Shown piece by piece: positions 46,056-56,854 of a DNA stretch of 64,000 bases. Where the stretch lies: assembly GCA_017848965.1 (NCBI GenBank), contig JAFIHA010000046.1, positions 1 to 64,000 on the forward strand, written 5' to 3'. The stretch is from Dechloromonas aromatica (nom. nud.). Its GTDB lineage: Bacteria; Pseudomonadota; Gammaproteobacteria; Burkholderiales; Rhodocyclaceae. Position 1 is the stretch's first letter, and every line of letters starts with the position of its first letter. The notes under the pieces are model-generated. The model ran no database searches. It was given only the letters and a program-made list of their open reading frames with translations, and was not told where the DNA came from. The position numbers and the translations under genes are program-made.

Positions 46056-47186
46056 TCAGGGCCAGGCGCGGGCGCCCCAGATCATCCGCCGGGCGACGAA
46101 ACGACGTGCCGCGGGGCAGAGGTCGAGGGCAAGCAGGCCGAGGCCGCGCGCCGCGCGCAGGGGCGGGAAATCGTTGGAAAAGGCGCGCACGACCTGGTCG
46201 GTAAACAGGGCGCCGCCTCGCCGGTCAAGGCGGCGCAGGCCGGGGTAGCGGCCGAGATCGTCGCCGTCGAGCAGCACTTCGGCCAGTTGCCAGGCGTCGC
46301 GCAGGCCGAGGTTGAACCCCTGGCCGGATACCGGGTGCAGGGTCTGGGCGCTGTTGCCGACCCAGACTTCGCGTTCCCTGACCAGCGTGTCGCGCATGCG
46401 CAGGGCGAGCGGGAAGCGGTGGCGCGGTCCCGGTTTGGCGAAGCGCAGGCCGCGCTGGAACTGGGTTTCGAGGGCGGCGATGAAGCCGGCGTCGTCGAGC
46501 GCCATCACCGCGTCGGCCTTGGCCGGCGGCAGCGTGAACACGATCGAATATTCGTCGCCCAGCGGCAGCAGGGCGAGCGGGCCGTCCGGCGTGAAGCGCT
46601 CCCAGGCGCGCCGCTGGTGGCCGGAAAGCGGCGTCACTTCGCAGATCACCGCCTGCTGCTGGTAGTCGCCGACCAAGGTGGACGGATCGTCGAACGGCGT
46701 GCCTTCGGCATGCACCAGGGTGCGGGCGCGCAGTTTGCGCAGCGCGCCGCCATGGCGCAGGGTGACCGTCACGCCGTCAGCGTCGGGCGCCAGGGCGAGG
46801 ATTTCGGCGTCGGCGAGCAGCGCCTCGGGAGCAATGCCGGCGGCCAGCGCACCGGCCAGGTCGCGGTAGCGGACGACGTAGCCGAGCGCCGGCAGGTTGT
46901 GTTCGGCGCGGTCGATCAGGGTACGCCCGAAGCCGCCGCGTTGCGAAATGTGGATCGTCTCGATCGGCGTCGCCGCCTTCGCCGGCCAGGCGCCGAGCGT
47001 TTCCAGCAATTCGCGCGCGCCGTGCGACAGCGCCAGGGCGCGCGGGTCGGCCTGCAGCGCGGCCGGCGGTCGCCGGTCGACGAGCAGCGCTTGCCGGCCG
47101 CCGGCGGCGAGCGCCCGGTGCAGCGTCATACCGACCGGGCCGGCGCCGAGGATCAGGATGTCGACGGTTGCGACGGCGTCAGTCAT
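46056..47186 (-). CDS. ubiH: UbiH/UbiF-family FAD monooxygenase of ubiquinone synthesis
   Basis: 376 aa with the FAD site DILILGAGPVGMTLHRALA and the second motif VWVGNSAQTLHPVSGQGFN, close to the GNAAQTLHPIAGQG form of UbiH. It hydroxylates the ubiquinone ring. It overlaps the end of pepP by 8 bp, the common pepP-ubiH arrangement. Exact ring position (UbiH, UbiF or UbiM type) cannot be fixed by eye. Confidence 0.87.
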   Translation of the reverse strand: MTDAVATVDILILGAGPVGMTLHRALAAGGRQALLVDRRPPAALQADPRALALSHGARELLETLGAWPAKAATPIETIHISQRGGFGRTLIDRAEHNLPALGYVVRYRDLAGALAAGIAPEALLADAEILALAPDADGVTVTLRHGGALRKLRARTLVHAEGTPFDDPSTLVGDYQQQAVICEVTPLSGHQRRAWERFTPDGPLALLPLGDEYSIVFTLPPAKADAVMALDDAGFIAALETQFQRGLRFAKPGPRHRFPLALRMRDTLVREREVWVGNSAQTLHPVSGQGFNLGLRDAWQLAEVLLDGDDLGRYPGLRRLDRRGGALFTDQVVRAFSNDFPPLRAARGLGLLALDLCPAARRFVARRMIWGARAWP

Positions 47187-48477
47187 GGCGCATCACCTCC
47201 TCGATCTCGGCGACCGTCTTCGGCGCCGTGGTGTAAACCTCGCAACCGGATGCAGTGACGCGAGCGTCGTCCTCGATGCGGATGCCGATGCCGGCCAGCG
47301 CCGCCGGCACGTCGGCCGCCGGGCGCAGGTAAAGGCCGGGTTCGACGGTGACCGTCATGCCCGGCTGGAGCACGGTCCATTGGTCGCCGGCCTTGTATTC
47401 GCCGGCATCGTGCACGTCGAGGCCGAGCCAGTGGCCGGTGCGGTGCATGTAATAGCGCTTGTAATCGCCCTTCTCGATCAGGTTGTCGAGGTCGCCGGTC
47501 AGCAGTTTCAGATCGATCAGACCCCGCGTCAGCACGCGCACGGCGGCGTCGTGCGCTTCCATGAAATGACGGCCGGGCGCGGTGGCGGCGATGGCGGCCG
47601 CCTGCGCGGCCAGCACGATTTCGTAGACATCCTTCTGCGCCGCATTGAAGCGCCCGCCGACAGGGAAAGTGCGGGTGATGTCGGCGGCGTAGCCCTGCAC
47701 CTCGCAGCCGGCGTCGATCAGGACCAGCGTGTTGTCGTTGAGCAGCTTGTCGTTGCTGACGTAATGCAGCACGCAGGCGTTGGCGCCGCCGGCGACGATC
47801 GGCGTGTAGGCATGGCCGTCGGCGCCGCGCTTGCGGAACTCGTAGGACAGCTCGGCTTCCAGCTCGTACTCGGCCATGCCCGGCCGGCAGGCGCGCATGG
47901 CGCGGGCGTGGCCGGCGCTGGCGATGTCGGCGGCGCGCTGCATGGTGGCCAGTTCGGCGTCGTCCTTGAGCAGGCGCATGGCGTCGAGTTCGGCGCGCAG
48001 GTCGTGGATCGCGCGCGGCGCCCGCTTGCCGGCGCGGGCCTGTGCGCGGACTGCGTTGAGCGCCTTGGCAATGCGCGCATCCCAGGCCTCGTCGTGACCG
48101 ACGGCGTGCCACAGCGTGTCGCGGTCGGCCAGGAGTTCGGGCAGCTTCTTGTCGAACTGCTCGATCGAGTACGCGGCGTCGAAACCGAAGGCCGCCTTGG
48201 CCGCCTGCGGCCCGTAACGGTAGCCGTCCCAGATTTCGCGTTCCTCGTGCTTCTCGCGGCAGAACAGGATGGACTTCGGCCGCTTGCCGCCGACCAGCAC
48301 GATCACCGCCTCCGGCTCGGGAAAGCCCGACAGGTACCAGAAGTAACTGTCGAAACGGTAGGGATAGTGCGCGTCGCGGTTGCGCACGACCTCCGGCGCC
48401 GTCGGGATGATGGCGACGCCGTCGCCGATGGTTTTGAGCAAGCGTTGGCGGCGGGCGATGAAGTGGGCGTGAGTCAT
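47179..48477 (-). CDS. pepP: Xaa-Pro aminopeptidase (aminopeptidase P)
   Basis: 432 aa M24 metallopeptidase that removes N-terminal residues before proline. The N-terminal creatinase-like domain (RNRDAHYPYRFDSYFWYLSG) is followed by the metal site: Asp in VLIDAGCEV and ADITRTFPV, His in MHRTGHWLGLDVHD, Glu in TVEPGLYL and IRIEDD. It lies one base after dinD and overlaps ubiH. Confidence 0.96.
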   Translation of the reverse strand: MTHAHFIARRQRLLKTIGDGVAIIPTAPEVVRNRDAHYPYRFDSYFWYLSGFPEPEAVIVLVGGKRPKSILFCREKHEEREIWDGYRYGPQAAKAAFGFDAAYSIEQFDKKLPELLADRDTLWHAVGHDEAWDARIAKALNAVRAQARAGKRAPRAIHDLRAELDAMRLLKDDAELATMQRAADIASAGHARAMRACRPGMAEYELEAELSYEFRKRGADGHAYTPIVAGGANACVLHYVSNDKLLNDNTLVLIDAGCEVQGYAADITRTFPVGGRFNAAQKDVYEIVLAAQAAAIAATAPGRHFMEAHDAAVRVLTRGLIDLKLLTGDLDNLIEKGDYKRYYMHRTGHWLGLDVHDAGEYKAGDQWTVLQPGMTVTVEPGLYLRPAADVPAALAGIGIRIEDDARVTASGCEVYTTAPKTVAEIEEVMRHD

Positions 48478-49329
48478 TCAGTCGTTGTCTTTCTTGGTGA
48501 TTCTTTGCTGCGCGGTCTCGATCTGCTGGATGCTGCGCTCGGGCGTCGGCAGGTCTTCCGGCATGGTACCGCCGAGTTCCTTGATCGTCTCGCGTACTTT
48601 CCGGCCGACGGCGAGGTGGGTCTGGTTCGCCTCCTGCTTGCCTTTGACCCCGTCGCGGCGCAATTTCTCCTCGGTTTGCGTGGCGCGGAACAGGTTGGCG
48701 GCCAGCTCGGTGCTGCCCATGTGGTCGAGGATTTTCTGGCTTTTCTTCAAGCCTTTTCGAGCGTGGATGGCCTTGGCACCGAGCCCGCCGTACAGGCCGC
48801 GATAGCCATGGTCCTGGAAAACGGCGAAGTCGAGGCCACTTTCGACGCCGGCCTCGGCGGCAGCGGCAGCAAGGTATTTGTTGTGTTGTGCGAGTTCGTT
48901 GCGGATGGCGAGCCGCTTCTCGTCTTCGCTCAGTTGCCCGAAGGCGGTGTCGTTCGCCAGTTCCTGGCGGCGGGTCTGGATGGCAAAGTAAGTCTGGCCG
49001 TTGGCAATGACCGGCTTCGAGGGGTCGCCGTTCTGGACGATCAGGTAGCAGGCATAGCGGGAGAGGCGGATGTCTTCGATCTGCCGTTTTGCCCCCGAGC
49101 CGATGTCGACCATTGTGAGGACATCCTCAAAATGGTCGGAAGGAGCTTGGCCACTTTGTTCACAGGCAATCCTGGCGCGTTCGATGGCGGGAAGAAAGTG
49201 TCGGTATTGCGAATAATCCAGTGCTGTTGCCAGTTTGCGGGCCAGCCAGTATTCGTTGCCGGCGTCGTCGAGTTGGCGCAGGCCTTCAAAGCTGGCGTGG
49301 TGCTGGCGGGAAACGGGTGAGTCGGTCAT
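48478..49329 (-). CDS. dinD: DNA-damage-inducible protein D homolog
   Basis: 283 aa matching DinD/ArcB-like proteins along its length: FEGLRQLDDAGNEYWLARKL, LDYSQYRHFLPAIERA, the core DIRLSRYACYLIVQNGDPSK and FQDHGYRGLYGGLG. In E. coli DinD is SOS-induced and inhibits RecA filament activity; an N-terminal Bro-N/KilA-like fold is part of the family. Its position inside the housekeeping run murU-pepP is unusual. No LexA-like CTG-N10-CAG box was seen before its start (ribosome site TGGAGGAATG). It may be a horizontally gained gene. Confidence 0.92.
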   Translation of the reverse strand: MTDSPVSRQHHASFEGLRQLDDAGNEYWLARKLATALDYSQYRHFLPAIERARIACEQSGQAPSDHFEDVLTMVDIGSGAKRQIEDIRLSRYACYLIVQNGDPSKPVIANGQTYFAIQTRRQELANDTAFGQLSEDEKRLAIRNELAQHNKYLAAAAAEAGVESGLDFAVFQDHGYRGLYGGLGAKAIHARKGLKKSQKILDHMGSTELAANLFRATQTEEKLRRDGVKGKQEANQTHLAVGRKVRETIKELGGTMPEDLPTPERSIQQIETAQQRITKKDND

Positions 49330-49372
49330 CGCGGCATTCCTCCAGGGGCTGAAAGCGCCATGCTATTGGAAT

Positions 49373-50065
<693 letters not shown>

Positions 50066-51079
50066 TTAGCGGCGGTAGCCGATCTGCTCGGTCTGGCCGT
50101 CGAGGCGGTCGAGCAGGTTGAGCAGCGGTTTCAGTTGCAGGTAGCGGCTGGCGGTCTTCTTGGCGTAGGTCATGAAGCGCGGCAGGTCGGCGATGTACTT
50201 GTCCTTGCCGTCGCGATAGTTGAGGCGGCAGAAGATGCCGAGCACCTTGAGGTGGCGCTGCAGGCCCATCAGTTCGTAGTCGCGCCAGAAAGCGCCGAAG
50301 TCAGTGCGCACCGGCAGGCCGGCGGCGCGGGCCTTTTCCCAGTAGCGGACGACCCAGTCGATTTCCTGCTCTTCCTCCCAGGAAATGAAGGCGTCGCGGA
50401 ACAGCGAGACGATGTCGTAGGTGATCGGGCCGTAGACCGCGTCCTGAAAGTCGATGATGCCCGGCGTTAGCGTCTGCGCGCTTTCAACGACCATCAGGTT
50501 GCGCGGCATGAAGTCGCGATGGACGAAGACCTTGGGCTGGTTGAGCGCCGAGTTGATCAGGAACTTGAAGGTCCGGTCGAGCATCAGTTTGTCGTTGGCG
50601 TCGAGTTCGATGCCGAGGTGGCGGCCGATGAACCATTCCGGGAAGAGGTCGAGTTCGCGGCGCAGCAGCGGCGCGTCGTAGGGCGGCAGGGTGGCGGCGG
50701 TGGACGACAACTGCCATTTGACCAGCACGTCGAGCACCGGGCGGATCAGCAGGTCGGCCAGCGAGAGATCGGCGTTGAGGGCGTCGAGGTAGCCGATGCG
50801 GCCGAGGTCGGTGAGCACCAGGAAGCCGTTCTCGAGGTCCTGGTCGAGAATGCGCGGTGCCGCCAGGTCGGCCTTGGCGAGCAGGCCGGCGACCTTGATG
50901 AAGGGCTTGCAGTCTTCTTTTTCCGGCGGCGCGTCCATCAGGATGCGGGTGCTGCCGTCCGGCCAGCTCAGACGGAAGTAGCGGCGGAAGCTGGCGTCGG
51001 CGGAAGCCGGCGTGATGGAGACGGACTGCCCGGGGAAGCGACTGGCAACCCAGTCGGTAACAAGTTGATCGCGCGACAT
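50066..51079 (-). CDS. amgK: N-acetylmuramate/N-acetylglucosamine kinase AmgK
   Basis: 337 aa phosphotransferase of the aminoglycoside-kinase fold. It has the Brenner motif VFVHRDFMPRNLMV and the metal motif GIIDFQDAVYGPITYDIVS. It phosphorylates the anomeric position of MurNAc in cell-wall recycling and feeds MurU. The gene is divergent from lptD, the typical neighbourhood in pseudomonads and betaproteobacteria. Confidence 0.92.
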   Translation of the reverse strand: MSRDQLVTDWVASRFPGQSVSITPASADASFRRYFRLSWPDGSTRILMDAPPEKEDCKPFIKVAGLLAKADLAAPRILDQDLENGFLVLTDLGRIGYLDALNADLSLADLLIRPVLDVLVKWQLSSTAATLPPYDAPLLRRELDLFPEWFIGRHLGIELDANDKLMLDRTFKFLINSALNQPKVFVHRDFMPRNLMVVESAQTLTPGIIDFQDAVYGPITYDIVSLFRDAFISWEEEQEIDWVVRYWEKARAAGLPVRTDFGAFWRDYELMGLQRHLKVLGIFCRLNYRDGKDKYIADLPRFMTYAKKTASRYLQLKPLLNLLDRLDGQTEQIGYRR

Positions 51080-51166
51080 CGAGTAGGGGAATGTTCGTTG
51101 TAAAATGGCGCGATTTTAACACCCGGGCATCGGCCTTTCCGGTCCCGGCACCTCCAGAATGCCCCG

Positions 51167-53659
51167 ATGACTGGTTTTTCCCGACGTCCGATTGCCGCGC
51201 TGGTCTGTTGCCTGTTTGCCGGCGTTCCGTTCGCCCAGGCGAACACGGGCGAGGCCGAAAGCGCTGCCGCAGCCATCGGTGCCGCGCCGCTGCGTCTGGA
51301 GAAGCGTTTCAACCTGCTGGCGACGCGCAAGACGGCTCCGAAGCTGGCCGCTGCCGGCGGTCTGGTGCCCCTGTCCAGCGTTGACGATCCGCTGCCGCTC
51401 TTCCTCACTGCCGATCATCTGGAAGGTCAAGCTTCTGAACTGGCTGTTGCCGAAGGCAATGTCGAACTGCGCAAGTCGGGCCTGGAACTGCGTGCCGACC
51501 GCCTGACCTACAAGCCGCTCGACGACGAGGTCGATGCCAGCGGCAAGGTCGTGCTGCTGCAGGATGGTGCCGAGATCGAGACGACGCACCTGCGCATGAA
51601 GTTGTCGGACCAGCTGGGTTTCGCCGAGGAATCGCGGTATTCGGTGACCAAGGAGGTCGCCAGCCGCGTCTACGAGACCAACCAGAACGTCGTCACCGTG
51701 GCCAGTGTCAGCGGCGCCAACAGTGGCGCGCCGATGATGCTCAATGTCGCCAACGTCTATGGTCTGCCGACCGAGCAGGCAGCGCCGCGCCAGATCACTG
51801 CGCAGGGCACCGCCGAACGTATCGAGTTCGCCGGCGAGAACCGCATGCGCCTCGACAACAGCACCTTCTCCACCTGCAAGCCGGCGTCACCGGACTGGTA
51901 CCTGAAGGCCGGCGAGATCGAACTCGATTACAACGAGAACTACGGCAACGCCAGCGATGCCTCGCTGTGGTTCAAGGGGGTGCCGCTGTTCTACGCGCCG
52001 AAGGCCTGGTTCCCGATGAACAGCCAGCGGCGTTCCGGCCTGCTGACGCCGTCGTTCAAGCAGTCGACGAAGACCGGTCTCGACATCAGTCTGCCCATCT
52101 ACTGGAACATCGCGCCCAACTACGACGCCACCTTCTATCCGCGCTACATGAGCAAGCGCGGCACCCAGCTTGGCCTGGAAACGCGTTACCTGAGCGAGCG
52201 CAGCGAGGGCGAGTGGCGCGGCGAGTACCTGGGCGACGACGCGAGCGATCACACTCGCCGTTACGCTTACTCGATCCGTCACCTGCAGCGTTTCACCGAC
52301 GACCTCACCGGCGCCCTGAACTGGAACGGCGTTTCCGACGACACCTACTGGGAAGACATGTCGTCGCGCCTGCTGCAGACCTCGCAGGTACAACTCGAAC
52401 GGCGGGCCTCGCTCAATTACTCGCCCAGTCCGTGGTGGCAGGGCTCGCTGCAGGTGCTGCGCTACCAGACGCTGCAGCCTGACCCTGCCAATCCGGTGGC
52501 CCGTCCCTACTTCCTCGAGCCGCAGTTGAACCTGCTCGGCTACAAGCCGGACCTGCTGGGTTTCGACTTCACGATGCTCGGCCAGTATTCGCGCTTCACC
52601 CACGACGACAGCGCCAACAAGGACCGCGGCGACCGTTTTGTCCTCTATCCGCAACTGAGCTACCCGGTGATCGGCGCCGCCTACCAGATCACGCCCAAGC
52701 TCGGCCTGCACATGAGCAGCTACGCGATCGACCGGGCGACGCTCAACGGCGGCGGCTCCGACAATATCACGCGGGTGTTGCCGACCTTCTCGCTCGATGC
52801 CACCACCGTCTTCGAGCGCGACCTCGACCTCCTCGGTCACCGTTTCCTGCAGACGCTGGAGCCGCGGCTCTACTACGTCTACATCCCGTACAAGGACCAG
52901 AGCGAGATTCCGGTCTTCGACACCGCGCTGTCCGATTTCAACTTCGCCCAGGTCTTCTCCGAAAACCGTTACAGCGGCTACGACCGGATCAACGACGCCC
53001 ACCAGCTGACAGCGGCGCTGACCACCCGCATCCTCGACGGCACAACCGGTGCCGAGCGCTTCAAGGCGATGATCGGTCAGCGCTACTACTTTGCCAAGCA
53101 ACGCGTCACCCTGCCCGGCGAGACCTCGCGGCCGGACAATTTCTCCAACCTGATCGCCTCGGTCACCGGCCTCGTCGCGCCGAAGACCTATGCCGAGGCG
53201 ACCTGGGAATACAACTACGAGGCGCGTACCAACGACCGCTTCTCGGCCGGTGTCCGCTTCCAGCCCGATTACGGCAAGGTGCTGTCGGCGAGCTACCGCT
53301 ATACGCGCGATCCGCTGACCAACAAGTCGGTCGTCGACCAGGTCGACCTCGCCGGCCAGTGGCCGCTGGCGCCGCGCTGGTACGCGGTCGGCCGCTTCAA
53401 CTACTCGCTGCGCGACCACCAGACCCTGGAGACCATCGGCGGCCTCGAATACAACGCCGGCTGCTGGGCCATGCGCGGCGTCGTGCAGCGTCTGGCGGCG
53501 ACTTCCGGCGAAGCCAACACCAGTTATTACCTGCAGCTCGAACTGCAGGACTTCACCAGTATCGGTTCCAATCCGCTCGGTCTGTTGCGGCGTAGCATCC
53601 CGGGTTATGGTAAAACCAACGAACTGCCGGTCGACGGCAACCTGATCGCCAACCCATGA
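51167..53659 (+). CDS. lptD: LPS-assembly outer-membrane protein LptD
   Basis: 830 aa with a signal peptide ([16 protein letters not shown]), an N-terminal OstA/jellyroll domain ([20 protein letters not shown]) and a C-terminal 26-strand-type barrel. It inserts lipopolysaccharide into the outer leaflet with LptE. The mature part has only two cysteines, in [13 protein letters not shown] and NAGCWAMRG. One interdomain disulfide is therefore possible instead of the two of E. coli. The stop overlaps surA. Confidence 0.96.
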   Translation: MTGFSRRPIAALVCCLFAGVPFAQANTGEAESAAAAIGAAPLRLEKRFNLLATRKTAPKLAAAGGLVPLSSVDDPLPLFLTADHLEGQASELAVAEGNVELRKSGLELRADRLTYKPLDDEVDASGKVVLLQDGAEIETTHLRMKLSDQLGFAEESRYSVTKEVASRVYETNQNVVTVASVSGANSGAPMMLNVANVYGLPTEQAAPRQITAQGTAERIEFAGENRMRLDNSTFSTCKPASPDWYLKAGEIELDYNENYGNASDASLWFKGVPLFYAPKAWFPMNSQRRSGLLTPSFKQSTKTGLDISLPIYWNIAPNYDATFYPRYMSKRGTQLGLETRYLSERSEGEWRGEYLGDDASDHTRRYAYSIRHLQRFTDDLTGALNWNGVSDDTYWEDMSSRLLQTSQVQLERRASLNYSPSPWWQGSLQVLRYQTLQPDPANPVARPYFLEPQLNLLGYKPDLLGFDFTMLGQYSRFTHDDSANKDRGDRFVLYPQLSYPVIGAAYQITPKLGLHMSSYAIDRATLNGGGSDNITRVLPTFSLDATTVFERDLDLLGHRFLQTLEPRLYYVYIPYKDQSEIPVFDTALSDFNFAQVFSENRYSGYDRINDAHQLTAALTTRILDGTTGAERFKAMIGQRYYFAKQRVTLPGETSRPDNFSNLIASVTGLVAPKTYAEATWEYNYEARTNDRFSAGVRFQPDYGKVLSASYRYTRDPLTNKSVVDQVDLAGQWPLAPRWYAVGRFNYSLRDHQTLETIGGLEYNAGCWAMRGVVQRLAATSGEANTSYYLQLELQDFTSIGSNPLGLLRRSIPGYGKTNELPVDGNLIANP

Positions 53660-54960
53660 CCACCATGTCCAAGACCCTCATCCTTTTCCTTTCCCTGTGT
53701 TCGCTGCTCGTTCCGGCCGCCCAGGCCGCCCCGGCGGAAGCCGTCGAGGCGGACTACATCGTCGCCGTCGTCGGCGATGGCGCGATCACCCGCAACGAAC
53801 TGCGCTCGCGTCTGGATGTCGCGTTGCGCCAGTTGCAGAAGCAGGGCACGCCGATCCCGCCGCAGGACGTGCTGGAAAAGCAGATGCTCGAACGGCTGAT
53901 CATGGAGCAGGTGCAGTTCGCCTACGCCAAGGAAAGCGGCCTGCGCATCGACGACGCCCAGCTCGACCAGGCGATTGGCCGCATCGCCGCCAACAACAAC
54001 ATGACGCTGCCCCAGTTCCGCGTCGCGCTGGAAAAGGACGGCATCGGCTACGACGAATTCCGTGAGGAAATCCGCGGCGAGATGATCATGGCCCGCCTGC
54101 GCGAGCGCGAGGTGGAAAGCCGCCTCGCCGTCTCCGATAGCGAGATCGACAACTACCTGGCCAACCAGGCGGCCAACGGCGGCGGCGACGAGTACCGGCT
54201 GGCGCACATCATGTTGCGGGCGCCGGAATCGGCGACCCCGGAACAATTGCAGAAGTTGCGTCAGCGCGCCGAACTGGCGCTGGCCCGGGCGCGCGCCGGG
54301 GAAAACTTCGCCGAACTGACGGCCGCCTTCTCCGATGCTCCGGATGCCCTGCAGGGCGGCGACCTCGGCTGGCGGCCGCTCGACCGCCTGCCGGTCCTTT
54401 ACGCGGAAGCCGCCGGCAAGCTGCAAGCTGGCGGCGTCAGCGAGTTGTTGCGTTCCTCGGCCGGCTTTCACGTCGTCAAGCTGGTCGAACGGCGCGGTGC
54501 CAACCAGCCGGCCTCGGTGCAACAGACGCACGCCCGTCACATCCTGATCCGGACCAACGAAGTGATGTCGGAAGCCGACGCCCGCCATCGCCTGGAAACC
54601 GTGCGCGAACGCATCGTCAATGGCATGGACTTCGCCGAGCAGGCGCGCATCTTTTCCCAGGACGGTTCCGCCGCCAAGGGCGGCGACCTCGGCTGGCTCA
54701 ATCCGGGCGATACCGTGCCCGATTTCGAGCGGGCGATGGACGCGCTGAAACCCGGCGAACTCAGCCAGGTCATCAAGTCGCCGTTCGGCATGCACCTGAT
54801 CCAGGTCATGGAGCGCCGCGAACGCGACGTATCTTCCGAGCGCCAGCGTTCGGTCGCCCGCCAGGCGATCCGCGAGCGCAAGCTCGACGAGGCCTACCAG
54901 GACTGGCTGCGCCAGTTGCGCGACCGTACCTACGTCGAAAACCGCCTGGAGCAACAATGA
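53656..54960 (+). CDS. surA: Periplasmic chaperone and peptidyl-prolyl isomerase SurA
   Basis: 434 aa with a signal peptide ([18 protein letters not shown]), the SurA N-domain ([20 protein letters not shown]) and two parvulin domains ([13 protein letters not shown] … and [13 protein letters not shown] … [18 protein letters not shown]). It helps outer-membrane proteins such as LptD fold. It starts at ATG 53656 (overlap with lptD) or ATG 53665. Confidence 0.96.
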   Translation: MTTMSKTLILFLSLCSLLVPAAQAAPAEAVEADYIVAVVGDGAITRNELRSRLDVALRQLQKQGTPIPPQDVLEKQMLERLIMEQVQFAYAKESGLRIDDAQLDQAIGRIAANNNMTLPQFRVALEKDGIGYDEFREEIRGEMIMARLREREVESRLAVSDSEIDNYLANQAANGGGDEYRLAHIMLRAPESATPEQLQKLRQRAELALARARAGENFAELTAAFSDAPDALQGGDLGWRPLDRLPVLYAEAAGKLQAGGVSELLRSSAGFHVVKLVERRGANQPASVQQTHARHILIRTNEVMSEADARHRLETVRERIVNGMDFAEQARIFSQDGSAAKGGDLGWLNPGDTVPDFERAMDALKPGELSQVIKSPFGMHLIQVMERRERDVSSERQRSVARQAIRERKLDEAYQDWLRQLRDRTYVENRLEQQ

Positions 54961-55949
54961 TCCTACCGGTGATCGCCGTCACCAGCGGCGAGCCGGCCGG
55001 CATCGGTCCCGAACTCTGCCTGCAGCTCGCCGGCTGGTCCGGCGCCGGTCGTCCGGTCGTCCTCGGTGATCGGGATCTGCTGCGCCAACGCGCCGGACTA
55101 CTCGGCCTCGACATCGTCATGCGCGACTATGAACCCGCTGTTCCGGCCGCAGCCGGCACGCTCGACCTCATCCATCTGCCGCTCGCCGCGCCGGCCGAGG
55201 CCGGCGTTCTCGACGCCGCCAACGGCCGCTATGTGCTGGCCCTGCTCGATCGCGCGCTGGCCGGCTGCCAGTCCGGTGAATTCGCCGCGATGGCGACGGC
55301 GCCTGTGCACAAGGGCGTGATCAACGAGTCCGGCGTCGCCTTCACCGGCCACACCGAATACCTCGCCGAAAAAACCGGCACGCCGCTGGTGGTGATGATG
55401 CTGGCTGGCGACACCGATCGCGGCCCGCTGCGCGTCGCGCTGGCCACCACGCACCTGCCGCTGAAGGACGTGCCGGCGGCGATCACCGGCGAGTTGCTGG
55501 AGCGCACGCTGCGTATCGTCGACGCCGACCTGCGCGGCAAGTACGGCATCGCCGAACCGCGCATCCTGGTCGCCGGCCTCAACCCGCACGCCGGCGAGGG
55601 CGGCTACCTCGGCCGCGAGGAAATCGACATCATCGAGCCGGCGCTCGCCCGGCTGTGCGCGGAAGGCCTGCGACTCTCCGGACCCCACCCCGCCGACACC
55701 ATGTTCACCCCGCCCGTGCTCGCAGGCGGCGACGCCGTGCTGGCGATGTACCACGACCAGGGCCTGACCGCGCTCAAGTACGCCACCTTCGGCAACGGCA
55801 TCAACGTCACGCTCGGCCTGCCGATCATCCGCACCTCGGTCGACCACGGCACCGCACTGGCCCTCGCCGGTTCCGGCCAGGCCGACCCCGGCAGCCTGTT
55901 CGCCGCGGTCAGCGAAGCGGCGCGCATGGCACAAAGGAAGCAGCAATGA
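54957..55949 (+). CDS. pdxA: 4-hydroxythreonine-4-phosphate dehydrogenase
   Basis: 330 aa enzyme of pyridoxal phosphate synthesis. It has TSGEPAGIGPELCLQLAG at the N-terminus, the metal and substrate sites FTGHTEYLAEKTG, GLNPHAGEGGYLGREE and HPADTMFTPPVL, and a YHDQGLTALK loop. Its start overlaps the surA stop. Confidence 0.96.
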   Translation: MILPVIAVTSGEPAGIGPELCLQLAGWSGAGRPVVLGDRDLLRQRAGLLGLDIVMRDYEPAVPAAAGTLDLIHLPLAAPAEAGVLDAANGRYVLALLDRALAGCQSGEFAAMATAPVHKGVINESGVAFTGHTEYLAEKTGTPLVVMMLAGDTDRGPLRVALATTHLPLKDVPAAITGELLERTLRIVDADLRGKYGIAEPRILVAGLNPHAGEGGYLGREEIDIIEPALARLCAEGLRLSGPHPADTMFTPPVLAGGDAVLAMYHDQGLTALKYATFGNGINVTLGLPIIRTSVDHGTALALAGSGQADPGSLFAAVSEAARMAQRKQQ

Positions 55950-56031
55950 AGGGACACGTCGCCCGCAAACGTTTTAGTTCCGGCATAACCCGCCTGCGGC
56001 GCGTTAGCCTTCTCTGAAACGGCGACCACTG

Positions 56032-56799
56032 ATGAAACATATTCCACGTCGCCGTTTTGGGCAGAACTTCCTGATCGACCAGGGCATCATCGGCGCCATC
56101 GTTTCGGCGATCGATCCCAAACGCAGCGATACCGTCGTCGAGATCGGCCCCGGCCTCGGCGCCATCACCGTGCCGCTGCTCGAACGCGTCGACCGCTTGC
56201 ACGTCGTCGAAATCGACCGCGATCTGATCGCCCGCCTGAAAAAGCAGCATCCGGTCGAACGCCTTGCCATCCACGAAGGCGACGCGCTCGCCTTCGACTT
56301 CGCCAGCATCGGCAGCGACCTGCGCCTGGTCGGCAACCTGCCCTACAACATCTCGACGCCGCTCCTTTTCCACCTCGCCAGCTACGGCCAGCAGGTGCGC
56401 GACATGCACTTCATGCTGCAGAAGGAAGTCGTCGAGCGCATGGTCGCCGAACCCGGCTGCGCCGACTACGGCCGGCTGTCGGTGATGCTGCAGTACAGCT
56501 TCTGGCTGGAGTGGCTGATCGACGTGCCGCCGGAGAGCTTCGACCCGCCGCCCAAGGTCGATTCGGCGGTGGTCCGGCTGATCCCGAAACCCCCGGAGCA
56601 GCTCACCGCGAAGAATCCGGAACGCCTGTCGACGCTGGTTCAGGCCGCTTTCGCCCAGCGCCGCAAGATGCTGCGCAACAACCTCAAGGGCATCCTCGAC
56701 GACGCCGGTTTCGCCGCCCTGGGCATCGTACCGACGCTGCGTCCGGAAGACCTGCCGGTCGAGGACTACGTGCGCATCGCCAACTTCCTGGCCGGCTGA
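56032..56799 (+). CDS. rsmA: 16S rRNA dimethyladenosine transferase
   Basis: 255 aa that dimethylates A1518 and A1519 of 16S rRNA. It has RRRFGQNFLIDQGI, the SAM motif VVEIGPGLGAITVPLL, the catalytic NLPYNIS and the C-terminal FAQRRKMLRNNLKG. It lies 82 bp after pdxA in the lptD-surA-pdxA-rsmA series. Confidence 0.97.
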   Translation: MKHIPRRRFGQNFLIDQGIIGAIVSAIDPKRSDTVVEIGPGLGAITVPLLERVDRLHVVEIDRDLIARLKKQHPVERLAIHEGDALAFDFASIGSDLRLVGNLPYNISTPLLFHLASYGQQVRDMHFMLQKEVVERMVAEPGCADYGRLSVMLQYSFWLEWLIDVPPESFDPPPKVDSAVVRLIPKPPEQLTAKNPERLSTLVQAAFAQRRKMLRNNLKGILDDAGFAALGIVPTLRPEDLPVEDYVRIANFLAG

Positions 56800-56854
56800 A
56801 CGGCGGCGCAAGAATCGGATTGCGCCGTCTGCCGGCGCTGCCATACTGCGGCCC

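Noticed and set aside
49330-49372. LexA box before dinD
   Set aside because: No CTG-N10-CAG or close variant is present in this gap.
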